From Paraflavitalea pollutisoli (GTDB lineage Bacteria; Bacteroidota; Bacteroidia; Chitinophagales; Chitinophagaceae), in contig NZ_JARKMX010000008.1 in assembly GCF_029360705.1 (NCBI RefSeq), positions 3,402,202-3,466,201 of the forward strand: 64,000 nucleotides of DNA. Direction: 5' to 3'. The stretch's first letter is position 1. Each line of letters starts with the position of its first letter. Shown piece after piece: positions 24,128 to 31,661 of this stretch. The position numbers were made by a program, and so were the translations under genes. The notes below the pieces were generated by a model, which was given only the letters and a program-made list of their open reading frames with translations, was not told where the DNA came from and made no database searches.

Positions 24128-26638
24128 CTAAATGTTATCCAACTGAACCTGGTACCAATATGGCAACTCCTTTCGGATACGGCGTATCTCTTTTATTAGC
24201 TCATTGCGAGAGGTGTCATTGTTGATATTACGTAGCAAGGATCCCAGGTAAATAGCCGTTTCCCGGGGAATGTTCAAGTCGATCAATCGCCGGGTCAGCG
24301 GCTTATAGGCACCTACTTCCAAAAATCGAGGATACATGCTGTCGCCTGCTTTTACATCATAAAGCGGTTTAAACAGCAAGGCCATCCCTTGTGCAATATT
24401 TTTCTCCATGTGCTTGATCGCGGCATTGATCCTTTTCGTGTTACCGCTATAAAATGAGGTGGCCAGGATCTCCCTGATCTGCTTTTCGTTTGCCCATTTA
24501 TCCGCCAGGATACAGATTGAAATCAGAATATCTCTTTCGCCGGATTGTTCCACCTTAAAATGTCTCTTATAATAGGCAGGAAAATACTGCTCCATAAACT
24601 GTAGCAACGCTTTCAGCCTCGCCGCATTGTCGAAGTCGCCCGGCTTGGTAGGTAGTGTTACTGGCAACCTTAAAGTACGCATCCTTTCAAGGTCCAGCGG
24701 ATCCCAATAGCGGTTACGCGCACACAGATCACGGTCCAATTCTATACTATTCAATCCGGCAATAATATCATTGAGTTCTCTATCTGTCAGTTGAATGCCC
24801 ACACTATTAAGAGGTACCTGGGCTCTCAGGCCGTGCTTCAGCACCGTTTGACGGATATAGGTAGTAACGTAGCTGTACTCGGCATTTTCTTCAGTAAGAC
24901 CTCTGCCAGCTTTCAGGTCACTGGTGATATCCCTTTTGAATTCGTTGTACTTTTTCCCATATCCTACCTGCAACTCTTTTTCCGTATCCTTGAACAAATC
25001 CAACTGCTGTGCTTTGCTTTCCTGGAAACTTTCTTCATCCATAATAAAGGTACGCCCGATGAAATCCTGCAGCAGCCTGCCAGCCCTTCCTCTAAGATTA
25101 GCCAGCTCGTAATTTGACAACCGCGAACTTTGTTGATTTTTCTTCTTCTGGTTCAGGTTGGGATTACGTATGATGATGTTCTGTACCGGCAGATTCACCC
25201 CTTGCAACAGCGTGGTAGTCGCTACCACCACCTTTATCGCGCCCTCTTTTACTGCATGCTCAACTACCCGCCTGACATGAGACGGTAATCGGGCGTGATG
25301 GTAGGTAATCCCTTTCCTGATCACCTCGGGTAAGCCATAATCCGGGTGAACGGTATCTGCTATATACGCAGCCAGGCCATTGAGGTATTCTTTATCCTGG
25401 TCCGGTGCAGACTGCTTCAGGTGGTCGGTGATCGTAATACAAGTATCAGGTGTTGGAGAGAAGATCAATACACATTCATCATCCAGGTTCTCAGCAAAAC
25501 CTTTAAGATAGTTCAGGTATCCATCCCGGTATTGCACCTGGCCGTACCCTTTAATCCTTTCAGTTTCTGCAATCTTCACTTCCAGGGGTGCTTTAAGTAA
25601 ATCACAGAAAACTTTAAAGTAATATTGCTCACCCTTGCGGTGAACGCTGTAAGTAAGGTTGAGTACTGGTGACGCCTTGGTTTCCTTCTTGACAGCATTC
25701 TTTCCGAAGATGTTTGTACTGAGTTCATCTATTTTAACAATACGCGGACCTGAGACGATGATCAGGTCTACTTCCACACGGTTGCGGAATTCTACCATCA
25801 TATCATAAAGCACCTTTGCACGCAATTCATCGGGGTTACCCACCCGCTCCACATTCTGGATCTCATCAACCACCAGCATGCGTACTTCTCCGAATGGTAC
25901 CTCCGGTAGTGAAAATGCCGCAATGGCTCTCTCTTGGGTAAGGACGTAAATTGTCTTTAAGGTATGGTGGGCAGGATTGTAGGATGTTTCTATTGAGTAA
26001 TCCTGTAAACCAAATTGATTCAACATCTTACGAAAATCTCCCACCACCTGATTGACAAGGGACAACGTTGGCACAATGTATACTACCGTCCCATAATCTT
26101 CCAGGATCTGCTCGATAGCTTTGAGTAGAATCAGGAATGACTTACCTGCAGACGTGGGAGCTGATATACCCACCAGCCGTCCGTCACGCAGTGAATCCCA
26201 CAACTCCTTCTGAAAATCCGTCAGCATGAAGCGCACCCCTCCAACGAATATCTCGTTTCTTGCTTGTGCCAGCCCTACCGCATAGCTGTTCATCAGGCCG
26301 GTGCCAAAGGAATAAGTTTTCTCTTGCCGGCTATATTCTCTGTCCAGCATGATGGTAGAAGGCCCAAAACCAGCCCGCGACAGCAGTAATAACAGATGGT
26401 CCCTGAGCCCATCCCAGGCAGGATCTTTATAATTCCACAACAGGGCTGCAATGCCAATCAGCAGACGTTGCGAAGGCTCATCTTTCTTCAACGAAAGTTC
26501 ATTTATCACCACCAGGATTTCCATCAGAAAGTCCTCATCCAGTTTTTCCTGAACGTCACCTTCAAGGAACTGCAACCGGATGGCCTGTATCTTCAACTCA
26601 AATTGTAATAACCTGGCTAGTATTTCATTTGCAATCAT
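24128..26638 (-). CDS. hamB: Hachiman helicase HamB
   Basis: This 836-residue superfamily 2 DEAD/DEAH-type helicase has Walker A APTSAGKS at residues 160-167, the DEIQ box at 258-261, motif III-like VSGPR, motif V TTLLQGVNLPV, and motif VI in NLRGRAGRL, similar to Ski2/HelY-like enzymes. The N-terminal 130 residues and C-terminal 250 residues match no other domain I know. The preceding gene encodes a DUF1837 HamA-like nuclease, and the two overlap by four bases (ATGA). That pairing defines the Hachiman system, in which HamB binds and scans DNA while holding HamA inactive. The gene is the last of a three-gene leftward operon starting with abiH. Confidence 0.87.
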   Translation of the reverse strand: MIANEILARLLQFELKIQAIRLQFLEGDVQEKLDEDFLMEILVVINELSLKKDEPSQRLLIGIAALLWNYKDPAWDGLRDHLLLLLSRAGFGPSTIMLDREYSRQEKTYSFGTGLMNSYAVGLAQARNEIFVGGVRFMLTDFQKELWDSLRDGRLVGISAPTSAGKSFLILLKAIEQILEDYGTVVYIVPTLSLVNQVVGDFRKMLNQFGLQDYSIETSYNPAHHTLKTIYVLTQERAIAAFSLPEVPFGEVRMLVVDEIQNVERVGNPDELRAKVLYDMMVEFRNRVEVDLIIVSGPRIVKIDELSTNIFGKNAVKKETKASPVLNLTYSVHRKGEQYYFKVFCDLLKAPLEVKIAETERIKGYGQVQYRDGYLNYLKGFAENLDDECVLIFSPTPDTCITITDHLKQSAPDQDKEYLNGLAAYIADTVHPDYGLPEVIRKGITYHHARLPSHVRRVVEHAVKEGAIKVVVATTTLLQGVNLPVQNIIIRNPNLNQKKKNQQSSRLSNYELANLRGRAGRLLQDFIGRTFIMDEESFQESKAQQLDLFKDTEKELQVGYGKKYNEFKRDITSDLKAGRGLTEENAEYSYVTTYIRQTVLKHGLRAQVPLNSVGIQLTDRELNDIIAGLNSIELDRDLCARNRYWDPLDLERMRTLRLPVTLPTKPGDFDNAARLKALLQFMEQYFPAYYKRHFKVEQSGERDILISICILADKWANEKQIREILATSFYSGNTKRINAAIKHMEKNIAQGMALLFKPLYDVKAGDSMYPRFLEVGAYKPLTRRLIDLNIPRETAIYLGSLLRNINNDTSRNELIKEIRRIRKELPYWYQVQLDNI

Positions 26639-27567
26639 TGCCTGCCTATTTTGGGTTCAAAGTGTGTTTTTAGCAAATCGTCCAAATCCCACACCGGCAG
26701 TATGATGTAATGAAACCGCGGGTGCATGCCTTCAGGGATTTTGTTGAACAGTTCACGTTCCAGCCGCTGACCGCGCTCTTCAATCACCTGCATGATCTGC
26801 TGTTTGATCTCCGCCTCACTATTCTTAGTAATCTGCTTGGTCTCGTGGTACACAATGATCGATACCAGGTGTACCTCCTTTTCGGCTATAGTGTTATTGA
26901 TGTATCCCCTGGCCACTTCCTGCAGTGCCGGATCTATAAAATCATCGTACAGGTAGCTACCCAGTTCAGTGCGATGTTTATAGTATGTTTTCAGGATACT
27001 TTGCAATGCATCTTCAAACGCTGCAGCAAACCGGTATTCGGCCGTATAGGTCTTCGCCTCACCCAGGAAAAACAGGTGCTTCTCGGCTTGCTGCTTGTAA
27101 TGGATGGCATCCGCACCCAATCTTTCCATTGCCGGTGTCAGGGCAATAGGCATTTTACGCAGTAGCGGAACAGCTCTGAAGAAGTGCTGGATGAAATTAA
27201 ACAACAGTAGTTCCCCAAACTGCCCCTGCAGTGTGATATCCCGGCCGTCACGCGGCCTGAACTTCTTCATTGCATATTGCGTAAACTTGTTCCAGGCATT
27301 GCGTTGTGATCGATCCTCACTAAGGAAACTATTGATGATCTCCTGGGCCCTTTGTTCACTATAGACCCACTCATTGATGGTATTCAGCAGTTCTTCGCAG
27401 AACTCCATACGGGATTCCATCAGATCGCTGTAATTGATACACGCTCCGTAGTGATCCTTGGCAGGAATTAGGTTAAATGGCTGCTGAACGTAATAAACAT
27501 GATTCATCAGCATCCGCGTGGTAGTAAGCAGGGCCTCAACCTGCTCGGGTGTGATAATTGTACTCAT
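26635..27567 (-). CDS. hamA: Hachiman effector nuclease HamA (DUF1837)
   Basis: This 310-residue protein carries a PD-(D/E)xK-type nuclease core: GQFGELLLFNF with E119, LGADAIHY with D153, and FFLGEAKTY with E170 and K172. This E...GxDxxH...GExKxY order is characteristic of DUF1837/HamA. HamA degrades DNA once HamB meets aberrant or phage DNA, stopping the infection. The C-terminal region (EVHLVSIIVYHETKQ, FHYIILPVWDLDDLLKTHF) completes the fold. The gene starts 21 bases after abiH, and its TGA overlaps the hamB ATG, so expression is coupled. All catalytic residues appear intact, so the system is likely functional. Confidence 0.85.
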   Translation of the reverse strand: MSTIITPEQVEALLTTTRMLMNHVYYVQQPFNLIPAKDHYGACINYSDLMESRMEFCEELLNTINEWVYSEQRAQEIINSFLSEDRSQRNAWNKFTQYAMKKFRPRDGRDITLQGQFGELLLFNFIQHFFRAVPLLRKMPIALTPAMERLGADAIHYKQQAEKHLFFLGEAKTYTAEYRFAAAFEDALQSILKTYYKHRTELGSYLYDDFIDPALQEVARGYINNTIAEKEVHLVSIIVYHETKQITKNSEAEIKQQIMQVIEERGQRLERELFNKIPEGMHPRFHYIILPVWDLDDLLKTHFEPKIGRQ

Positions 27568-27588
27568 GATGGGTTGTAAGTTGATGGG

Positions 27589-28575
27589 TTAAACAATAGT
27601 GGCTTCTTCCGGCTGAAGGACCATTCTGGTAGCAACCTCATTAAAAAGCAACAATTGCGGGCTGTATAAGGCTGGGAGCTTGTCAAAGGTTACCAATGAC
27701 AGGCTTACGCGTATATCTTTGAAAGCCATCCGTTTGGGTTGAAGCTCATTAAAATTGTAGTAACTCACATACCACTGTACAACATCCCGATTGATGTATT
27801 CGGAGATAGCCCGGAAATACGGCATATCAACCGGTGACATGGAATGCCCCAATACATGGACTTCTTCTACGTCCTTTAGACCGGTAAAAAATGCCGCATG
27901 TTCCTGTAAGATCTTTCTGGTAGGTTTGTAGTTTTCCTTCCAATAATCATCAATGACCCGTTCGGCCTCATCAACCCGCCAGTCTCCTGTATCGTCATCC
28001 TCATCTTTGGGCGCTTTCTTTTTCCTGGGCGGGATGGTTTTCGGATCCCTTGCATGTCCCAGCACCAGACTGGAATTGGTATCGACGGCTTTACCATGTA
28101 TGTATACTATTCTCTCTTCTTTGATACCATATACCCGTTCCAGGGTATCTGTATAGTTAAAATTCAGGTACTGCGCATCACGCGCGATATTTACCATCCG
28201 GTCATGTACACAGGTTGGGAACTGCCTTACTTGGAGAATCCACTCCGTGAAACGCTTTTTCATTTCTTTTGTCAGCAGATCGTAATCTTGTGAAACAGAC
28301 AGTTGGTAGTCCCAGTAACCTGAATCTTTCCAGTCTGCTGCACCGTAACTGGGTAAACTGTTGATGTTCCCCCATAACACATCGTCAGGGTCCAAACACT
28401 CTAAGGCACTTTCAAAGTCACTCCACAGATGTTCTACTGGTAGGTACTTCTCTAACTTATGACGCAGCCATGAATCGTTTTCCTTCAGGTACTGCTCAAA
28501 ATCCGCATACCGGGAGCGGATACCATGGTGGATATCGAAACCGTTCCCGATCACATACAATCTCTTTTTCTTCAT
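27589..28575 (-). CDS. abiH: AbiH-family abortive infection protein
   Basis: This 328-residue protein begins MKKKRLYVIGNGFDIHHGIR, the hallmark of the AbiH family (YxIGNGFDxxHG.pT.Y.dF). Further family features are HLWSDFESALE, LNFNYTDTLERVYG, VYIHGKAVDTNSSLVLGHAR and the final VHVLGHSMSPVDMPYFR. AbiH was found as a lactococcal plasmid phage-resistance protein; its mechanism is not established, although the N-terminal glycine-rich loop suggests nucleotide (perhaps NAD-like) binding. An excellent Shine-Dalgarno sequence, AAAGGAGG, lies at 28583-28590, 8 bases before the ATG. It is the first gene of the operon, followed after 21 bases by hamA and hamB, an association that would place AbiH in the same defence unit. 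Confidence 0.85.
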   Translation of the reverse strand: MKKKRLYVIGNGFDIHHGIRSRYADFEQYLKENDSWLRHKLEKYLPVEHLWSDFESALECLDPDDVLWGNINSLPSYGAADWKDSGYWDYQLSVSQDYDLLTKEMKKRFTEWILQVRQFPTCVHDRMVNIARDAQYLNFNYTDTLERVYGIKEERIVYIHGKAVDTNSSLVLGHARDPKTIPPRKKKAPKDEDDDTGDWRVDEAERVIDDYWKENYKPTRKILQEHAAFFTGLKDVEEVHVLGHSMSPVDMPYFRAISEYINRDVVQWYVSYYNFNELQPKRMAFKDIRVSLSLVTFDKLPALYSPQLLLFNEVATRMVLQPEEATIV

Positions 28576-28589
28576 ATCAGAACCTCCTT

Positions 28590-28901
28590 TTGGTTTTACT
28601 ATTCCTTTTCACTGTTCCGGTTTACTTCATAGGCATATTACTCACGGGCTGGCTGATCATTGATGCGATCAGCAGCGCGCACAGCATAGTTATTCCACAA
28701 CCAGTTTTTACTGGCCGTCGGGCATTACAGACGACTTTCCGAGGGTGGATTTACATAGGATCTGAAGACATCAAAGGTTGGGTCAACGACAGCAGATTTA
28801 AAGGACTATTGGCACCGGCACTGATCATTTATCTTCCAATCGCATGGTATAGTTGCAATATTGGACAGGATGGCCTGGTGCTTTGGCATGCAAAAATATA
28901 A
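28590..28901 (+). pseudogene. Possible remnant of a membrane-protein gene cut at the abiH junction
   Basis: A rightward frame stays open from within abiH to TAA at 28901. Only the part after the abiH start looks protein-like: two or three hydrophobic helices (LLLVLLFLFTVPVYFIGILL, GLLAPALIIYLPIAWYS) separated by a soluble loop (RALQTTFRGWIYIGSEDIKG). It has no ATG of its own in this part; only TTG or CTG codons precede the first helix, and no ribosome-binding site is visible in this direction. It may be the 3' remainder of an ICE membrane gene whose 5' end was lost when the defence operon was inserted, or a chance frame. Confidence 0.3.
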
Positions 28902-29421
28902 CAGTATTCGTACCAATCGCCTGGAAATAGCTAAAATGTCTGCTAAAACGCTGGCAATGCGGCTTTTAAAGAATTTTCCAGCAAAAACCTGCACATTCCT
29001 GCTGAAAGTTTTTCCATCCACCGGAATATATTTCCCAGTTACTGACAACACTGCGTACACGAACTGAAAAACTGGCTGCAAGTTTACGGATTTCCGTATT
29101 CATAAAAAATGGTCTCATGCCTGAGACCGGTATGGGTAAGACATGGTGGTAGCCAGCGTCCGGGCCCTGATTAGCCGTTCCTTGCGTCGCACTCTTGTAC
29201 GCCTTTTCCAACCTCTCCCACCTGTACAACTTCACAGATATCGTATTGCATTACTCCGAGCCACGAACATCCCTGGAAAAAAATCTCCACCGCTGACGCA
29301 GTAGTATTTTTTTCTGGCGGGCCGTTCTTACGGCCTGCGTAATGCAATGAAACGCTTTGCGTGCCAAAAAGAAAGAACGCGGCGCTGATGCCGCCATTTA
29401 CTCACCACAAACTTTTTGGCT
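28902..29421. other. Gene-poor 520-base region with several inverted repeats
   Basis: No convincing protein gene. It contains a leftward terminator-like hairpin (29105-29128); a perfect 10-base inverted repeat, ATTGCATTAC at 29245-29254 and GTAATGCAAT at 29339-29348; a further pair just inside it (ACGCAG/CTGCGT); and a short hairpin GGCCG-TTCTTA-CGGCC at about 29320-29335. Such nested pairing ahead of a leftward terminator suggests a structured non-coding RNA or a DNA site of the ICE. A leftward 89-codon frame (28966-29235) crosses the terminator and is doubtful. Confidence 0.4.
29105..29128 (-). terminator. Leftward intrinsic terminator without an annotated gene upstream
   Basis: On the leftward strand GGTCTCA-GGCA-TGAGACC forms a perfect 7-pair stem with a 4-base loop, followed by ATTTTTT. 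No leftward protein gene is recognised between it and 29421, so it may end a small RNA transcribed from that interval. Confidence 0.6.
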
Positions 29422-29628
29422 ATGCAACCACACCATCTATCCCGCCTCATGTACCTGTCATGGGAGATCCAGCGCAAACGGCACAACAACAGGTCTAAAG
29501 CCCTGACAGCTGCGTGGGCCATCATCAACAACGCAGATATCACCATTCACTACCTCGTACGCAAGCACGGTACTAACCGGACCGTACCGCAGAACGACAA
29601 CCGCAAACTTTCCCTTTTTCATTCATAG
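29422..29628 (+). CDS. Small basic helical protein of the ICE accessory cluster
   Basis: ATG at 29422 gives 68 residues (an upstream in-frame TTG is an artefact). The sequence MQPHHLSRLMYLSWEIQRKR, then SKALTAAWAIINNADITIHY and LVRKH, is a basic helical hairpin. Small proteins of this type (start with a helix, then SxALxxAWAI) accompany DnaJ-like and DUF3560 genes in Bacteroidetes ICEs as far as I recall; function unknown. It is the first gene of a rightward cluster of short ORFs from 29.4 to 32.8 kb. Confidence 0.65.
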   Translation: MQPHHLSRLMYLSWEIQRKRHNNRSKALTAAWAIINNADITIHYLVRKHGTNRTVPQNDNRKLSLFHS

Positions 29629-29644
29629 CGCATAAACCACCCGC

Positions 29645-29666
29645 GCGCCCCGGGTTGGCAGGGCGC
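29645..29666 (+). terminator. Intercistronic hairpin before the first J-domain gene
   Basis: GCGCCC (29645-29650) pairs with GGGCGC (29661-29666) around a 10-base loop, followed by TTTGTT and the ATG at 29673. It would put a stem directly over the ribosome-binding region of the next gene, so it could restrict translation as well as transcription. Confidence 0.45.
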
Positions 29667-29672
29667 TTTGTT

Positions 29673-30149
29673 ATGAAATACTTTTCAGCATGTACCACAC
29701 TCGAAGAAGTTAAGAAACACTACAAGCAACTCGCATTAGAACATCACCCCGACCGGGGAGGCGACACCGCCACCATGCAGGAGATCAACACCGAATACGC
29801 ATTTGCCATCGCCTTTATCGCTAAAGGAAAAGGCATGACAGATGAACAGGTTGATCAGGAACTGAAACTGTCCGAAGAGTACCGCCAGCAGATCGATAAA
29901 ATTATACACCTGCCCGGCATCATCATCGAACTGGTTGGCAACTGGATATGGGTAACCGGTGAGACTAAGCCCGTAAAAGATAACCTGAAGGAAGCAGGCT
30001 ACTCGTTCGCCTTCCAGAAAAAGGCATGGTTCTACCGTAACGAAGCCTTCAAAAGCTACGGCAAAGGCGGTTCGCTCGATCAGATCCGCGCCAAATACGG
30101 CAGCCACGCAATACACACACACCACCGCAAAACGCTCGATCAGGAGTAA
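29673..30149 (+). CDS. J-domain protein of the ICE accessory cluster
   Basis: ATG at 29673 gives 158 residues. Residues 4-65 form a short J domain with LEEVKKHYKQLALEHHPDRG, the HPD motif at 25-27 and the following NTEYAFAI helix, used to stimulate an Hsp70 (DnaK) partner. The remainder (IDKIIHLPGIIIELVGNWIW, FQKKAWFYRNEAF) resembles the second domain seen in ICE-borne DnaJ-like proteins, where WV.G.T...K..LK.AG....KK.WY is repeated; its role is unknown. The next gene follows after 52 bases containing a perfect hairpin that includes this gene's stop codon. Confidence 0.85.
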   Translation: MKYFSACTTLEEVKKHYKQLALEHHPDRGGDTATMQEINTEYAFAIAFIAKGKGMTDEQVDQELKLSEEYRQQIDKIIHLPGIIIELVGNWIWVTGETKPVKDNLKEAGYSFAFQKKAWFYRNEAFKSYGKGGSLDQIRAKYGSHAIHTHHRKTLDQE

Positions 30150-30163
30150 CCCCGTTACTCCTG
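30141..30163 (+). terminator. Hairpin overlapping the stop codon of the J-domain gene
   Basis: CAGGAGTAAC and GTTACTCCTG form a perfect 10-pair stem around CCC, with the TAA stop inside the left arm. There is no T-run, so it may be a transcript-stabilising or ribosome-influenced structure rather than a simple terminator. Confidence 0.5.
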
Positions 30164-30201
30164 CTTCCCACCACTTTACCGCACCGCTAAAAAACACCAC
30201 T

Positions 30202-30636
30202 ATGGTACGCATAAAGAAAAACACCAAACACGTATTCGCTTACCTGATCGACAAGATCGGATCCGGTATCCACCTCACCCTTGAAGCTCCTGAAGTCATG
30301 CCATTTTGCATTGACATTGCGCAAAGGGATATACAAACCGCATGGGGCACCGGTATACACTACTATGTATGCCACTGGTTCCAGCAGGGTGAAATGATGT
30401 TCCGCGATCCCGGCATGGCGTTCATCGTCGTGGACAATCGCGCCACCCCGGATGATGTAGACAACCTGCACATCATTCCACAGCTGTTTGCCATGGATTA
30501 TTGCGGCATCTACCGGCAGTCAGCCATTATAAACAATCATCACATCGTAAGCGAATACCCCAGCCTCCAACAGGATCAGGCTGCATTCCTGGATATCTGG
30601 TTTACCAATCTCCAACAGCAAGGATTCATTCAATAA
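30202..30636 (+). CDS. Unknown ICE protein, 144 residues
   Basis: No family name can be given with certainty. It starts MVRIKKNTKHVFAYLIDKIG and is a mixed alpha/beta cytoplasmic protein with aromatic-rich strands (GTGIHYYVCHWFQQGEMMFR, DPGMAFIVVDNRA) and an acidic helical end. The form (about 140 residues, an HYY..HW.... E.M.DP.M.F core) is seen next to DnaJ-like and SWIM genes in other Bacteroidetes conjugative elements, to my recollection. It is preceded by the spacer AAAAAACACCACT and followed by a strong terminator-like hairpin. Confidence 0.65.
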   Translation: MVRIKKNTKHVFAYLIDKIGSGIHLTLEAPEVMPFCIDIAQRDIQTAWGTGIHYYVCHWFQQGEMMFRDPGMAFIVVDNRATPDDVDNLHIIPQLFAMDYCGIYRQSAIINNHHIVSEYPSLQQDQAAFLDIWFTNLQQQGFIQ

Positions 30637-30642
30637 CTCCCA

Positions 30643-30670
30643 GGAGCGGGAAGCCTCCCGCTCCCTTTTT
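30643..30670 (+). terminator. Intrinsic terminator between ICE accessory genes
   Basis: GGAGCGGGA-AGCC-TCCCGCTCC is a perfect 9-pair GC-rich stem with a four-base loop, followed by CTTTTT. It lies 7 bases after the stop of the 144-residue gene and 23 bases before the next ATG, so downstream genes need read-through or their own promoter. Confidence 0.85.
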
Positions 30671-30693
30671 CATCACCATTTAAAAAACACGTT

Positions 30694-31074
30694 ATGCAAC
30701 CACTTAGCAACATGCACAATGTACAGCGCGCTAAACTGCTGTGCAGTCTCATCCCAGAAGAGATACCCGCTTTTCTGGAAGCCCTTCAAACTTACGCCAG
30801 CCAGATCACCAGGGACCCCCAAGCTGTGCGCGCCTCCTTTGAGCAAAACCCCAATCCGATTCTCGGAGCCGGTGACTGGATTGCCATGGCTGAAGAGGTA
30901 CAGGAAGCACTGGGCAAACACCGTCAGCAAATGCCTGCAAAAAGCGCCCTGTTTGCCGATCAGCTTTTCGATGGCTTACTGGCCCTGTTCACGGCGCACT
31001 GCATCAATGAATACAGCGCTACACTGCCCGCCGATAACAAGTTCCGGCAAGCGGCCACCCTTCTTTTTTACTAA
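30694..31074 (+). CDS. Unknown helical ICE protein, 126 residues
   Basis: No family recognised. It is all-helical and soluble: IPEEIPAFLEALQTYASQIT, IAMAEEVQEALGKHRQQMPA, LFADQLFDGLLALFTAHCIN. It starts at ATG 30694, preceded by the spacer TTAAAAAACACGTT that resembles those before the neighbouring genes, and is followed after 18 bases by the SWIM-domain gene. This is typical accessory cargo of Bacteroidetes ICEs with no known function. Confidence 0.65.
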   Translation: MQPLSNMHNVQRAKLLCSLIPEEIPAFLEALQTYASQITRDPQAVRASFEQNPNPILGAGDWIAMAEEVQEALGKHRQQMPAKSALFADQLFDGLLALFTAHCINEYSATLPADNKFRQAATLLFY

Positions 31075-31092
31075 CCATTCAACACCCGCATC

Positions 31093-31335
31093 ATGACACT
31101 ACAACTCTATATCTCGGGCAGCATGACGCTGCCGGATGATAACCAATGGCAATACCGGTTCTACGTGGAAAGCGAAACCTCCAACAGGCTGTACATCATA
31201 TCCCAAAACATCAAGCACCGCCATTGGGGCTGCAGCTGCCCCGGCTGGAAACGATACCGGAAATGCAAACACCTGCAGGCCCTTGGACTACCGGGCAACG
31301 AACAACCATTTGAAGTCAACCTGATTAAAACCTGA
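31093..31335 (+). CDS. Small SWIM zinc-finger protein
   Basis: This 80-residue protein consists of little more than a SWIM-type zinc finger: C47-S-C49 and C58-K-H60 in WGCSCPGWKRYRKCKHLQAL, preceded by two beta-strands (RFYVESETSNRLYIIS). SWIM fingers bind DNA or proteins and usually occur within helicases or Rad51 paralogue complexes; a free-standing copy probably acts as an adaptor or DNA-binding accessory for the ICE. It is followed after 4 bases by a J-domain gene. Confidence 0.8.
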   Translation: MTLQLYISGSMTLPDDNQWQYRFYVESETSNRLYIISQNIKHRHWGCSCPGWKRYRKCKHLQALGLPGNEQPFEVNLIKT

Positions 31336-31339
31336 TACC

Positions 31340-31651
31340 ATGGCTAAAGGATTTTTGGACGGTTACAAAACCTACGATACCACCGGCGGCCACGGCCATC
31401 CCGGCAAATGGAAAAGCGCTTTCCGTCAGCGCATGAGCACCGAAGATGCCCGCCAGATACTGAACAAGGAGCAGGATACCCCTTACTCCATCCTTGGCAT
31501 CGCAGCTACTGCCACCAAGACCGAGATCAAAAAGGCTTTCCGTGAACTCATCAACCAGTGGCACCCGGACAAGAATCAGCACCGCATCGAGGAAGCCGAG
31601 CACATGAGTAAAAAGATCATCGCGGCGTATTCACTGCTCACCAATCAATAA
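31340..31651 (+). CDS. Second J-domain protein of the ICE cluster
   Basis: In this 103-residue protein the C-terminal 60 residues are a J domain (SILGIAATATKTEIKKAFRE, INQWHPDKNQ with HPD at 75-77, then EAEHMSKKIIAAYSLL). The N-terminal 45 residues (GYKTYDTTGGHGHPGKWKSA) resemble the start of several ICE-borne proteins and contain two Gly-His steps. It would recruit host DnaK. Two separate J proteins in one small cluster suggest that the element depends on Hsp70 remodelling, perhaps of its replication or transfer complexes, which is inference. It lies 4 bases after the SWIM gene and 10 bases before the DUF3560 gene. Confidence 0.85.
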   Translation: MAKGFLDGYKTYDTTGGHGHPGKWKSAFRQRMSTEDARQILNKEQDTPYSILGIAATATKTEIKKAFRELINQWHPDKNQHRIEEAEHMSKKIIAAYSLLTNQ

Positions 31652-31661
31652 ACATTTTTTT

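Noticed and set aside
28966-29235. Leftward 89-codon frame
   Set aside because: A strong leftward terminator lies in its middle (29105-29128), which a real gene would be unlikely to contain.
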